Of a stretch of 64,000 nt of DNA, positions 8,071 through 17,298 are shown one piece after another (within the stretch, counting starts at the first letter, position 1; every line of letters begins with the position of its first letter). Source of the stretch: Microbacterium testaceum (GTDB taxonomy: Bacteria; Actinomycetota; Actinomycetes; Actinomycetales; Microbacteriaceae). Below the pieces are notes generated by a model, which worked only from the letters and a program-made list of their open reading frames with translations, did not search any database and was not told the DNA's origin. The stretch covers positions 2,542,001 through 2,606,000 of the forward strand of contig NZ_CP121699.1 in the NCBI RefSeq assembly GCF_029761935.1, read 5' to 3'. Position numbers and translations under genes: made by a program.

Positions 8071-9003
8071 GTGACGACTCTAGATACACAAAAGATAACA
8101 AAAGCAAACAAAAGCCCACGGCGACACGCTCGACCCGAGAGGCTCGGCAACGGGATGTTCGCCGTGCTGCTGGTGGTGCCGGGCATGGCGCTCATGGCGG
8201 TCGTCGTCGCGTATCCCCTCGTCTCGGCGCTGGTCACCGCGTTCTTCAAGCAGAGCCTCGTGCTGCCCGGGCGCGAGTTCGTCGGCTTCCAGAACATCGT
8301 CGACGTGCTGCAGGACGACTTCCTGCGACTGCTCGGGCAGACGCTCGTCTTCACCCTGGGCACGACCATCGCCCCCTTCGTGATCGGCTTCGCCCTCGCC
8401 CTCGCCCTGAACACGCAGATCCGCGGATCGAAGGTCTTCCGCGGCCTGATGCTCATCCCCTGGCTCGTGCCCGGCGTCGTGGTGTCGTTCCTGTGGATGT
8501 GGATCTTCAACGCCAACTACGGCGTCATGAACGCGATTCTCGAACCGCTCGGGGTCTCGCCCCAGGCATGGCTCGCGCAGCCGGGCACCGCGATGTTCGC
8601 CGTGATCGTCGCGAAGACCTGGCAGTCCTTCCCGTGGATGATGGTCATGCTCCTCGCGGGCCTGCAGACCGTGCCGCGCGAGCTGCACGAAGCCGCCGAG
8701 ATGGATGGCGCGGGCACGGTCCGCCGCTTCTTCTCTATCACCGTCCCGCAGATCGGCGGGATCATCGGCCTGGTGCTGCTGCTGGAGTTCATCTGGAACT
8801 TCCAGCACTTCGACATCATCTACGTGCTCACCGGCGGCGGCCCCGCCGGCTCCACCGAGACCTTTGCCACCTCGGTGTACGAGACCGCCTTCCACGGCTT
8901 CGACCTCGGCCGCGCCGGAGCGCTCGGTCTGCTGTGGCTCGTCCTGCTGATGGCGCTCGTCGTCGTCTACGTCCGATTCTCCGAGAGGAGTGAGAAGCGA
9001 TGA
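8071..9003 (+). CDS. Carbohydrate ABC transporter permease (MalF type)
   Basis: Inner-membrane subunit of a sugar importer, 310 residues with six hydrophobic segments. The EAA loop near residue 205 reads LHEAAEMDGAGTVRRFFSITVP. GTG at 8071 is preferred because GAGGAAAG precedes it and the encoded N-terminus (VTTLDTQK) looks like related permeases; an in-frame ATG at 7996 has no ribosome binding site. Codons 7-15 contain three CAAAAG hexamers at exact 10-bp spacing. It overlaps the next permease by ATGA. No ATPase gene accompanies the set, so a shared MsmK-type ATPase elsewhere is likely. Confidence 0.88.
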   Translation: MTTLDTQKITKANKSPRRHARPERLGNGMFAVLLVVPGMALMAVVVAYPLVSALVTAFFKQSLVLPGREFVGFQNIVDVLQDDFLRLLGQTLVFTLGTTIAPFVIGFALALALNTQIRGSKVFRGLMLIPWLVPGVVVSFLWMWIFNANYGVMNAILEPLGVSPQAWLAQPGTAMFAVIVAKTWQSFPWMMVMLLAGLQTVPRELHEAAEMDGAGTVRRFFSITVPQIGGIIGLVLLLEFIWNFQHFDIIYVLTGGGPAGSTETFATSVYETAFHGFDLGRAGALGLLWLVLLMALVVVYVRFSERSEKR

Positions 9004-9932
9004 CCAGCACCGCCCTCCCCACCGTCGCCCCCGCACCCGAGGCCCCGCCCGTGGTCGTCGAGGCTCCCGCGCGTCGCCGCCGGCGCCCGAGCTCGGGCCT
9101 GCGCTCCGATCGTCCGGGCGTACGCCTCGCGTCGTGGGCCGCGCTGATCGTGTGCGGCGGGTTCGCCCTGCTGCCGGTCTACTGGCTGCTCGCGACCTCG
9201 CTCACGCCTCGAGACCAGGTGTTCTCGTACCCGCCGAAGCTGTTCCCCACCGAGATCACCTTCGACGCGTACATCTCGCTGACCTCCAACCCGCAGCTGT
9301 TCACCTACCTGCAGAACAGCGTCATCGTCTCGGTCATCACCGCCCTGCTCTCGGTGATCGTGTCGGCGTACATGGGGTACTCGTTCTCGAAGTTCCGCTA
9401 CCGCGGTCGCCGGCAGCTGATGTACTTCGTGCTGGCCTCGCAGATGTTCCCCCAGGCCCTGCTGTTGGTCACGCTTTACAGCGTGTTCAGCGCCTACGGC
9501 CTGCTCAACACCTACACCGCGCTCGTGCTGTCGTTCACGACCTTCACGCTGCCGCTGTGCGTCTGGATGCTGAAGGGCTTCTTCGACACCATCCCCGACG
9601 AGCTCATCGAGGCCGCCCGTGTCGACGGTGCCTCGCGGCTGCGCACCATCCACTCGATCGTGCTGCCGCTGGCGGCCCCCGGGCTCGTCGCGGCCGGACT
9701 GTTCGCTTTCGTCCGCGGCTGGAACGACTTCATCTTCGCCCTGACGCTCGCCGGTCCCGACAAGCAGACGCTCCCGCCCGGACTCGTCAACACCTACGTC
9801 GGCGAGGCGGCCACCGCCTGGCCCGAACTCATGGCGGCATCGCTCGTGGTGTCGCTCCCCGTGGCCGTGGCGTTCATGCTGCTGCAGCGGTACCTCGTCA
9901 GCGGTATGACGGCCGGCGCCGTCAAGGGCTGA
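9000..9932 (+). CDS. Carbohydrate ABC transporter permease (MalG type)
   Basis: Partner permease of the importer, 310 residues. A charged N-terminal tail of about 45 residues precedes six membrane segments; the EAA loop ELIEAARVDGASRL lies near residue 200 and contacts the ATPase. ATG overlaps the stop of the MalF-type gene. Its order before the binding-protein gene (permease, permease, binding protein) is less common than binding protein first. The substrate is probably an oligosaccharide released by the downstream BNR-4 protein. Confidence 0.88.
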   Translation: MTSTALPTVAPAPEAPPVVVEAPARRRRRPSSGLRSDRPGVRLASWAALIVCGGFALLPVYWLLATSLTPRDQVFSYPPKLFPTEITFDAYISLTSNPQLFTYLQNSVIVSVITALLSVIVSAYMGYSFSKFRYRGRRQLMYFVLASQMFPQALLLVTLYSVFSAYGLLNTYTALVLSFTTFTLPLCVWMLKGFFDTIPDELIEAARVDGASRLRTIHSIVLPLAAPGLVAAGLFAFVRGWNDFIFALTLAGPDKQTLPPGLVNTYVGEAATAWPELMAASLVVSLPVAVAFMLLQRYLVSGMTAGAVKG

Positions 9933-9974
9933 CCCCGACTTCTCTCTCTGCTCGCCCTGTCAAGGAGGACACCT

Positions 9975-11291
9975 ATGTCTACGTCTCTGCCCAACCCGCT
10001 CATCACGCGCCGACGCGCCCTGCAGTTTCTCGGCATCGGTGCCGCGGCCGCCGCCCTCGCCGGATGCGCCCCGACGGCCAGCGGCGGACCCGCCGCCGGG
10101 GCAGCCGGCTTGAACGGCGCCGATCCGACCGACTTCTCGTTCGCCTCGTGGTCGCTCACCGAGGAGTCGGCCAAGCCCGCCCTCGAGGGCACGTTGTCGT
10201 CATACGAGAAGGCCAAGGGCGTCGCGGTCAAGCGCACCGCCTTCCCGTACAACGAGTACATCAATCAGCTCATGCTGCAGGTGACCGGCGGGCAGTTCAC
10301 CGGCGCCGCGCACGTCGACGTCGCATGGCTCGGCAGTCTCGCGGCCACCGGAAAGCTGCAGGACGTCTCGGCGTTGGCATCCGGCCGCGGATACACCTCC
10401 TCGGCTCTGCAGGCGGCCACGTTCGACGGCGTGCAGTACGCCCTGCCCTGGACCATCGGCGCGATCGGCCTGATCGCCAACTCCGAGACCCTCGGGAAGG
10501 CGGGCCTGTCGGCCGACGCGTTCCCGACGACGGTCGATGAGTTCGAAAAGGCCCTCGTCTCGCTGAAGGGGCTCGGCGGAGGACTCATCCCCTACGCCGC
10601 CTCGACCAAGGCAGCGCAGCTGAAGGACATCCTCATCTGGATGCAGACCTTCGGCAGCCCGCTCGTCGACGGCGACACCATCACGATCGGCGATGACGCC
10701 AGCGTCGAGGCCGTCGCCTGGTACAAGGGCCTCTACGATCAGGGCCTCATCGCCGCCGACGTCGACCGCTTCGACGCCCGCAGCCTGTTTGCCCAGGGAC
10801 GAGCCGCGATGTACGACGACGCCCCGGTGGGCCGCGGAGCGGTCACCAAGGAGTCGCCGGATGCGAACCTCGCCACCAAACTCGCGCCGGTGTCGCGTCC
10901 CGTGCTGAAGAAGGGCGACACCCCGCGCGCCCTCGTCTGGGGCGGCGCGATCGCGGTCGTCAACGGCACCGGTGCTGCGACCGCGGGCGACTTCGCCCAG
11001 TACGCCACGAGCGACCTCGACGCCATCCTCGCCGACTACGCGATGCGCGGTCTGCCGCCCGCGACGACCGAGGCGCTGTCGTCGTCGGAGGTCGCCTCCG
11101 ACGCTTTCGGCGCCCAGTTCAGCGAGCGCATCACCGCGACCGCGAGCTCGAACCCGCTGTGGAAGTTCACCGCCTACTCGCAGATCGAGTCGGCGATCGC
11201 CGATCGCGTGCAGGCCGTCCTGATCGGGTCCGCCTCGCCGAAGGACGCCATGAAGCAGGCCGGCGAGGCCGCGCAGAAGCTGGTCGGTTGA
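9975..11291 (+). CDS. Extracellular sugar-binding lipoprotein of the ABC importer (Tat-type signal)
   Basis: Family 1 extracellular solute-binding protein of 438 residues. TRRRALQFLG is a twin-arginine-like motif and the lipobox ALAGC (Cys near 29) predicts attachment to the outer face of the membrane. The mature protein has the usual WSL, NEYINQLM and PWTIGAIGLIAN segments of sugar-binding proteins. AAGGAGG precedes ATG at 9975. It is third in the operon after the two permeases and one base before the BNR-4 gene. Confidence 0.88.
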   Translation: MSTSLPNPLITRRRALQFLGIGAAAAALAGCAPTASGGPAAGAAGLNGADPTDFSFASWSLTEESAKPALEGTLSSYEKAKGVAVKRTAFPYNEYINQLMLQVTGGQFTGAAHVDVAWLGSLAATGKLQDVSALASGRGYTSSALQAATFDGVQYALPWTIGAIGLIANSETLGKAGLSADAFPTTVDEFEKALVSLKGLGGGLIPYAASTKAAQLKDILIWMQTFGSPLVDGDTITIGDDASVEAVAWYKGLYDQGLIAADVDRFDARSLFAQGRAAMYDDAPVGRGAVTKESPDANLATKLAPVSRPVLKKGDTPRALVWGGAIAVVNGTGAATAGDFAQYATSDLDAILADYAMRGLPPATTEALSSSEVASDAFGAQFSERITATASSNPLWKFTAYSQIESAIADRVQAVLIGSASPKDAMKQAGEAAQKLVG

Positions 11292-11292
11292 G

Positions 11293-13113
11293 ATGAGGAT
11301 CCTCCGCGGGGGGAGCGCGGTCGCCGTCGCGGCGCTCGCCCTCGGGCTCGTCGTCGCGCCCTCGGCATCGGCGACGGTGAGCTCTGCGACAACCGTCGAG
11401 GAGCTCCCCTTCGCCGTCGACTCATCGAACCAGGCAGCGTGGTGGAACCCCCTCGACGTGGTCGGCGAGACGACGTTCTTCGCCTTCAACGCCCCGGCCG
11501 CCCAGGCTGCTCGACACGAGGTGCACCTCGCCTCTCGCTCCGCGGACGGTGCGTGGACCGAAGGGTGCCTCCGGGCTTCGGCGCAGACGGCGTGCGTCAC
11601 CTTCGTGGACGACAACGGTCACAACCAACCGTCCATCGTCGTCGACGGCGACGGGATCATCCACGCCTTCGTCTCGATGCACAACGAGCAGTGGAACTAC
11701 TTCCGCTCCGACACCGCGGGCGACGTCCGCACGATGGTCGACCGGACCTCGACCATGCCCGACCTCGACGTCGACATCACCTACCCGGTCACGGCGCGCG
11801 GAGCCGACGGTGACGCCTGGGTGCTGGTGCGGACCGGCACGGACGCCGACGGGGCACGGGAGGGCGTGCTGTATCGCTACGACCGCGCTGCCGATGCGTG
11901 GACGCGAGAGACGACGATCGCCGCGGCGAAGGGGTATTCCTTCTACCCCGACGACCTCGAGGTGTCGCCCGACGGTCGGGTCCACGTGCTGTGGGAGTGG
12001 GGTCCGTTCCCCGCCGACCCGGCGCGGCATCTCGGCTCGTACGCCGTCTACGACCCCGCGACGGGGTCGCTCACGGACGCCGCGGGCACCACGCTGGTCG
12101 CTCCGATCACCCCCGCCGCGGCGGGATCGGTCGTCTGGCGCCCCTTCGTGCCCGGCGAAAGCATCCGCAGCTACACCCCCGCGGTGCAGTCGGCCAAGCT
12201 CGCCCTCGACGGTTCTGCTCTCGCGGGCGTCGCCTACCGCTTCGTCGAGGCGGATCGCTCGGCCTACGACGCGCATTTCGTACGGTGGGACGGCTCGGGA
12301 TGGATCGATGAGAAGGTCCTCGACACCTCGGTCCTCGGCGACGGCGTCGCCACCTCGGCAGCGGTCGACGTGACCCGGGCGGGGACGAGGACTCGGCTCT
12401 ACAGCGTCGTCACCGCTCAGATCTGCGGCGAGATGCGCAGCCGTGCCGTCGTCGCCGAACGCGATGATGCCGCGTCGTCGTGGACCTTCGCCGGCATCGG
12501 CGAATCGCGCCTCGGGCAGCAGCGTCTGCGCGTCCAGACGCGGCCGACCGACGACGCCGACATCGTGTACCTCTCGGCGCCGGCCGCGGCTCCCGCCCGG
12601 CTCGCGCGGGCGGTCGTCCCGCGCGACGCCGCAGTGGGGCCCGCCACCTCCCTCTCGGCCCTCGTCGCCGACCTCCGCGATGACCCGGGAGGGGTCAACG
12701 TGGCTCTCGGTGCCACGGCGACAGCCTCGTCGAGCCTGCGGTCCGACACGGGCCCATCCCTCGCCGTCGACGGCGTCTGCAGCGACGCCAGCCGGTGGAT
12801 CTCGGCGGCGGGTGATTCCACTCCGTGGATCTCGGTGGACTTCGCTGCGGCGGCGCTCGACGAGGTGCGCGTGCGGAGCGGCTACAGCGCGGACACGGGT
12901 TCGGCGGCCGTCCTCCGTTCGTTCGAAGTGCAGGTGCACACCGCGGCGGGCTGGACGAGCATCGGTTCCGTCGCCGGGAACACGCAACGGCTGGTGAGCA
13001 TCGCGGTCACGGGAGTGGTCGCGGACGGGGTGCGCCTGCTGATCAGCGACCCCTCGGCATCCACCACCGACGTCGCGCGGGTCTTCGAGATCGAGGCGAT
13101 CGCCGTGGACTGA
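11293..13113 (+). CDS. Secreted BNR-4 repeat protein with C-terminal F5/8C carbohydrate-binding domain
   Basis: Predicted secreted polysaccharide-degrading protein of 606 residues, probably a lyase. The signal peptide ends near residue 30 (SASA). Residues about 35-450 match BNR-4 propeller proteins, with HNQPSIVVDGDG-IHAF, YPDDLEVSPDGRVHVLWEWG and repeated VxPDG blades; related propellers include ulvan and other polysaccharide lyases. Residues about 470-606 form a discoidin/CBM32-like domain (NVALGATATASSS, SRWISAAG). It directly follows the sugar-binding protein, so its product is probably that importer's cargo. Catalytic residues and target glycan cannot be fixed from sequence. Confidence 0.65.
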   Translation: MRILRGGSAVAVAALALGLVVAPSASATVSSATTVEELPFAVDSSNQAAWWNPLDVVGETTFFAFNAPAAQAARHEVHLASRSADGAWTEGCLRASAQTACVTFVDDNGHNQPSIVVDGDGIIHAFVSMHNEQWNYFRSDTAGDVRTMVDRTSTMPDLDVDITYPVTARGADGDAWVLVRTGTDADGAREGVLYRYDRAADAWTRETTIAAAKGYSFYPDDLEVSPDGRVHVLWEWGPFPADPARHLGSYAVYDPATGSLTDAAGTTLVAPITPAAAGSVVWRPFVPGESIRSYTPAVQSAKLALDGSALAGVAYRFVEADRSAYDAHFVRWDGSGWIDEKVLDTSVLGDGVATSAAVDVTRAGTRTRLYSVVTAQICGEMRSRAVVAERDDAASSWTFAGIGESRLGQQRLRVQTRPTDDADIVYLSAPAAAPARLARAVVPRDAAVGPATSLSALVADLRDDPGGVNVALGATATASSSLRSDTGPSLAVDGVCSDASRWISAAGDSTPWISVDFAAAALDEVRVRSGYSADTGSAAVLRSFEVQVHTAAGWTSIGSVAGNTQRLVSIAVTGVVADGVRLLISDPSASTTDVARVFEIEAIAVD

Positions 13114-13177
13114 GCCCATCGACCTCCCCTCGCACGACACTCGGACGCCCCGCGTTCCCAGGAAGGACACCCGCAGT

Positions 13178-15433
13178 ATGCGTTCACACACGGCCGACTA
13201 CGACGTGGTCGTCGTCGGCGGTGGGCTCTCCGGAGTCGCCGCCGCCATCGCCGCAGCCCGGCTCGACCGACGCGTCGCCCTCATCAACAACCGACCGGTG
13301 CTGGGCGGGAACTCCTCGTCGGAGGTCCGCGTCTGGGTGTGCGGGGCGACCGCGCACGGCAATCAACGCTGGGCCCGCGAGAACGGGATCATCGGTGAGC
13401 TGTACCTCGAGAACCAGTACCGCAATCCCGACGGGAACCCCATCCACTGGGACGACGTCGTGCTGGATGCCGTGCGCGCCGAGCCGAACATCTCGCTGTA
13501 CCTCAACACCGATGTCCGCGACGTGGTCGCCACCGGCCCCGAGGGGGCGCGTCGCATCGAGTCGGTGACGGGGTGGACCATGGGAGCCGAGACCGAGACG
13601 CGCTTCGTCGCCCCGGTCTTCCTCGACTGCACCGGTGATGGACTCGTCGGTCACCTCGCCGGGGCGCGGGCGCGGCTCGGCAAGGAATCGCGCGGAGAGT
13701 TCGACGAGGACTGGGCGCCGGAAGAGGCCGAGCGCACTTTTCTCGGCTCGACGCTGCTGTTCTACACGAAGGACGTGGGGCACCCGGTGCGCTTCGTCGC
13801 CCCCGCCTCGGCGAAGTCGATCCTCGAGACCCCGATCCCGTCATCGCGCATCATCCGCAGCGGCGACAGCGGTGCGCACTACTGGTGGATCGAGTGGGGC
13901 GGTGAGCTCGACATCGTCCACGACAACGAGCGCATCCGCGACGAGCTGCGCTCGGTGATTCTGGGCATCTGGGACCACATCAAGAACTCGGGCGAGTTCG
14001 ACGCCGAGAACCTCGATCTCGAGTGGATCGGCAACGTGCCCGGCAAGCGCGAGTACCGCCGCCTCGTCGGCGACTACACGCTGCACCAGCGCGACGTGAT
14101 CGAACAGACGCGATTCGACGACGGCGTGGCCTTCGGCGGCTGGTCGATCGACCTCCACCCGAAGGAGGGCATGTACGCGACCGGTGCGGGCGCCGTTCAA
14201 CGTTTCTCGAACGGGGTCTTCGAGATTCCGTTCCGTGCGCTCTACTCCGCAGACGTCGAGAACCTCCTGATGGCCGGGCGCGACATCTCCGCCACGCACA
14301 TCGCCTTCGGGGCCGCGCGCGTGATGGCCACCTGCGCGGCGATGGGCGAGGCGGCCGGGACCGCGGCATCCCTCATCCTCGCCCGTCGCACGACCCCGCG
14401 GGGGCTCTACGAGAACCACCGCGAGGAGCTCCGTCAGCTCCTGCTGCGTCAGGACGCCCCGCTGATCGGCGTCGTCGATGCCGATCCGACGAACCTCGCC
14501 CTCTCCGCCCGCATCACGGCCTCGGGCGTGCGAGCGGGACTCGGCCCGAGTGACATCGCGGTCGCCCGTCCGCATCCGCTCACCGACGATGTCGGCATCG
14601 TCGTTCCCGTTCACCCGCGTCTCGACGGGTTCGAGGTGCGTCTCGCCGCCGAGCAGGACGTGGACCTCGAGGTCGAGGTGTGGTCGACGGGGCTCGCGCA
14701 GAACGTCGTGCCCGAACATCTCGAGCATGCCGTCACGGTGACCGTGGCCGCGGGAGAAGCGAGGTGGGTGCACGCTCCGGTGCGCTGGGAACCCGAGACT
14801 CCGGCGAACGCCGTCATCGTCGTCCGCGCCCAGCCCGGGGTCACCCTCTTCGTGACGGACGAGCTGCCTCCCGGCGTTCTGACTCTGGTGCACACGTCGG
14901 ACGCCGACGATCAGAACGTGCAGGTGAGCCTCGACGAGCTGCTGGTGCAGTGGCCGACGAAGCCGTTGCGGGGGCGGTCGGTCCAGTTCCGCGTTCCCAC
15001 CGCATCGGAGGCGCTGGCGCCGGAGCGCGCGGTCGGTGGATACCAGCGCCCCTTCGGCGGACCGAACCTGTGGGCCTCGGCACCGTTGACCACGGAAGAC
15101 GCGTGGCTGCGGCTCGATTGGGACCGGCCCGTCGTCGCGCGCGAGATCGTGCTGGTCTTCGACGACGATCCCGACATCGAGCTGAACACCCTTCACCATC
15201 ACCGCGATCCGCACCTCGTGATGCCCTCGCTCGTCGGCACGTACCGGGTCGAGGTCCAGGTGGCCGGGTCCGAGGAGTGGACCGAGGTCGCGACCGTGGC
15301 GGACAACCGTCGCCGCCGGCGCAGCCACCCGCTTCCCCCCGGAATGGGCGCGATCGACGCCGCCCGCGTGGTCGTGACGGAGACCCACGGCGCTCCGGAG
15401 GCTCGCATCGTGGCCTTCCGCGTCCAGGAGTGA
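13178..15433 (+). CDS. FAD-dependent oxidoreductase (FAD_oxidored family) with C-terminal beta domains
   Basis: Flavoprotein of 751 residues without a signal peptide. VVVVGGGLSGVAAAIAAARL is the N-terminal dinucleotide-binding motif; LGGNSSSEVRVWV and FLDCTGDGLVGHLAGA are conserved in the FAD_oxidored family common in polysaccharide utilisation loci, and GRDISATHIAFGAARVM matches the C-terminal FAD contact. The last ~300 residues are beta-rich and may bind carbohydrate. It sits between the BNR-4 gene and the LacI-like gene, so a role in oxidising a sugar product is likely but unproven. AGGAAGGA precedes ATG at 13178. Confidence 0.75.
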   Translation: MRSHTADYDVVVVGGGLSGVAAAIAAARLDRRVALINNRPVLGGNSSSEVRVWVCGATAHGNQRWARENGIIGELYLENQYRNPDGNPIHWDDVVLDAVRAEPNISLYLNTDVRDVVATGPEGARRIESVTGWTMGAETETRFVAPVFLDCTGDGLVGHLAGARARLGKESRGEFDEDWAPEEAERTFLGSTLLFYTKDVGHPVRFVAPASAKSILETPIPSSRIIRSGDSGAHYWWIEWGGELDIVHDNERIRDELRSVILGIWDHIKNSGEFDAENLDLEWIGNVPGKREYRRLVGDYTLHQRDVIEQTRFDDGVAFGGWSIDLHPKEGMYATGAGAVQRFSNGVFEIPFRALYSADVENLLMAGRDISATHIAFGAARVMATCAAMGEAAGTAASLILARRTTPRGLYENHREELRQLLLRQDAPLIGVVDADPTNLALSARITASGVRAGLGPSDIAVARPHPLTDDVGIVVPVHPRLDGFEVRLAAEQDVDLEVEVWSTGLAQNVVPEHLEHAVTVTVAAGEARWVHAPVRWEPETPANAVIVVRAQPGVTLFVTDELPPGVLTLVHTSDADDQNVQVSLDELLVQWPTKPLRGRSVQFRVPTASEALAPERAVGGYQRPFGGPNLWASAPLTTEDAWLRLDWDRPVVAREIVLVFDDDPDIELNTLHHHRDPHLVMPSLVGTYRVEVQVAGSEEWTEVATVADNRRRRRSHPLPPGMGAIDAARVVVTETHGAPEARIVAFRVQE

Positions 15434-15518
15434 CATGCCACGCGATACCGTAGCCCCCAGAACAGACCGCTCGGCGGTGCGCGCGAGCGCCGCCCGGTCC
15501 TCGACGAGGAGTCCCGCC

Positions 15519-16412
15519 ATGACCGACACGCCTTCGGCCACGCGGCGGATCTCGCCGCTCTCGCGCCGACAGCGCACCGGGATCATCGCGCTCGCCGTGC
15601 CCAATCTCGAGGAGCCCTACTTCGCCGAACTCACGACCCTGCTGGCGCGCGGGGCCGAGGCGCGCGGGTTGTCGATCCTCATCCAGCAGACCGAGGGCGA
15701 CCATCAGCGCGAGATCGACGTCGCGAACGGGGTGGGGCTCCCCGAGACCGACGGCCTCATCCACATCCCGCGGTCTCTGACGGTCGGGGACCTCACCCGA
15801 CGTACGGATCCGGGACCGCTCGTGCTCCTCGGTGAGCACATCGCGGTCAGCCCCTTCACGCACGTCTCGATCGACAACCGCCGCACGGCTGACCTGGCGA
15901 CCGCGCATCTCGCCGACGCCGGGTGCCGCCGGGTCGCGTTCCTCGGACCTCGCGTGTCACGTCCCTCGGATGCCGCCGACCAGCGTTTCGCCGGGTACCG
16001 CGACGCCGTGTCGCGCCTGGGTCTGGCCGACGACCCGGAGCTCATCGTCTCGGTCGACGCGTTCACCTCCGAGGAGGGTGCGGCAGCGTTGGGCCGATTG
16101 CACGCCTCGGGCGTCGCGTACGACGGCGTGGTGTGCTCCAACGACTCCGTCGCTTTCGGCGTGCTCGCGGCTCTGCACGAGCGCGGGCGGGCGGTGCCGA
16201 GCGACGTCGCGGTGATCGGCATCGACAACGTGCACGCCGCGCAGTTCTCGGTCCCTGCGCTCTCGTCGGTGGCTCCCGACGATCACGGGATCGTCGAAGC
16301 GGCGTTCACCGAGCTCGAGCGTCAGATGGCGGCTCGACCCGGCGCGGACGTTCCGGTGCGACACATCGTGGTGGATGCCACGGTGATCGCACGGGCGAGT
16401 ACGGCGCGGTGA
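15519..16412 (+). CDS. LacI-family ligand-binding domain protein lacking the helix-turn-helix
   Basis: The 297-residue product has the complete sugar-sensing half of a LacI repressor (TGIIALAVPNLEEPYFAEL, AFLGPRVS, GVVCSNDSVAFGVL, VIGIDNVHAAQFS), but no DNA-binding domain. LacI proteins normally begin with an HTH of the form VA-AGVS-TVSRVLN plus hinge; here only about 20 unrelated residues (TDTPSATRRISPLSRRQ) precede the sensor core. ATG at 15519 has a good GAGGAG site; extending to ATG 15435 adds 28 low-complexity residues that also lack an HTH. It could be a degraded repressor, a binding partner, or a regulator using a novel N-terminus. Same strand and directly downstream of the oxidoreductase. 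Confidence 0.75.
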   Translation: MTDTPSATRRISPLSRRQRTGIIALAVPNLEEPYFAELTTLLARGAEARGLSILIQQTEGDHQREIDVANGVGLPETDGLIHIPRSLTVGDLTRRTDPGPLVLLGEHIAVSPFTHVSIDNRRTADLATAHLADAGCRRVAFLGPRVSRPSDAADQRFAGYRDAVSRLGLADDPELIVSVDAFTSEEGAAALGRLHASGVAYDGVVCSNDSVAFGVLAALHERGRAVPSDVAVIGIDNVHAAQFSVPALSSVAPDDHGIVEAAFTELERQMAARPGADVPVRHIVVDATVIARASTAR

Positions 16413-16456
16413 GCCCGACTCTCGCCGTCCGTTCCCCGCGCGGGGGCGGGCGGGTC

Positions 16457-17251
16457 TCAGTCGTCGCCGTGGGCGGCCACCCACAGCTCGGTGACGTGCG
16501 CGCGCAGCGTCTCTTCGGCGTCGGGTGCGAGTCCCTCGTCGGTGACCACCAGGTCGACCTCGTGCAGATCCACGATGGTGGTGAGCCCCACGGCTCCCCA
16601 TTTCGTGTGGTCGGCGAGGACGACCGCTCGGCCCCCCGCCGCGACGAGGGCGCGATTGGTCTCGGCTTCGAGCAGGTTCGAGGTCGTCAGCCCCGCTGTG
16701 AGGTCCATGCCGCGCACACCGAGGAAGACGATGTCGCAGTGCAGATGCTCGAGGGACGCGACAGCGACCGGGCCGACCAGTGCGTCGGCGGGAGTGCGGA
16801 CGCCGCCGGTGAGCACCACCGTCTGCGTGTAGGGCTCGTCCGCCCTATCGGGGCGGGCGAACACGTCGGCGACGGGCAGGGAGTTCGTCACGATCGTCAG
16901 GTCGTCGATGCCGCGGAGCTCGCGCGCGAGAGCCCACGTCGTGGAGCCTCCGCTCAGTCCCACCGCCATGCCCGGCTCGACGAGCTCGGCCGCGCGGCGG
17001 GCGATGGCCCTCTTGCCGTCTCCGTTGCGGCGGGACTGCGTGGCGAAGTCACGGGATGCTGCGACTCCGGGCTGCGGCGTGCGAGCGCCCCCGCGGACCT
17101 TGTCGACGCGGCCGTCGGCCGCCAGCACGTCGAGATCGCGCCGGATGGTCATCTCGCTGACGCCGAGGGTCTCGGCCAGATCGGGGACCGCGGCGGCTCC
17201 CCGTCGGCGAACCTCGGCCAGGAGGCGGGATCGGCGTTCGGCGGCGAGCAC
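16457..17251 (-). CDS. DeoR/GlpR-family transcriptional regulator
   Basis: Repressor of 264 residues. The N-terminal HTH AVPDLAETLGVSEMTIRRDLDVL followed by KVRGGA is the DeoR signature; the C-terminal sensor has GLSGGSTTWALARELR and TIVTNSLPVADV, the phosphosugar-binding fold related to ribose-5-phosphate isomerase. GTG at 17251 follows GAGAGGAG. Divergent from the two esterase genes, only 47 bases apart, so it probably represses them and itself in response to a sugar phosphate. It converges with the LacI-like gene. Confidence 0.87.
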   Translation of the reverse strand: MLAAERRSRLLAEVRRRGAAAVPDLAETLGVSEMTIRRDLDVLAADGRVDKVRGGARTPQPGVAASRDFATQSRRNGDGKRAIARRAAELVEPGMAVGLSGGSTTWALARELRGIDDLTIVTNSLPVADVFARPDRADEPYTQTVVLTGGVRTPADALVGPVAVASLEHLHCDIVFLGVRGMDLTAGLTTSNLLEAETNRALVAAGGRAVVLADHTKWGAVGLTTIVDLHEVDLVVTDEGLAPDAEETLRAHVTELWVAAHGDD

Positions 17252-17298
17252 GATCGCTCCTCTCGTTCGGGCCTCCAGTCTTCCACGGCGGCCCGCTC

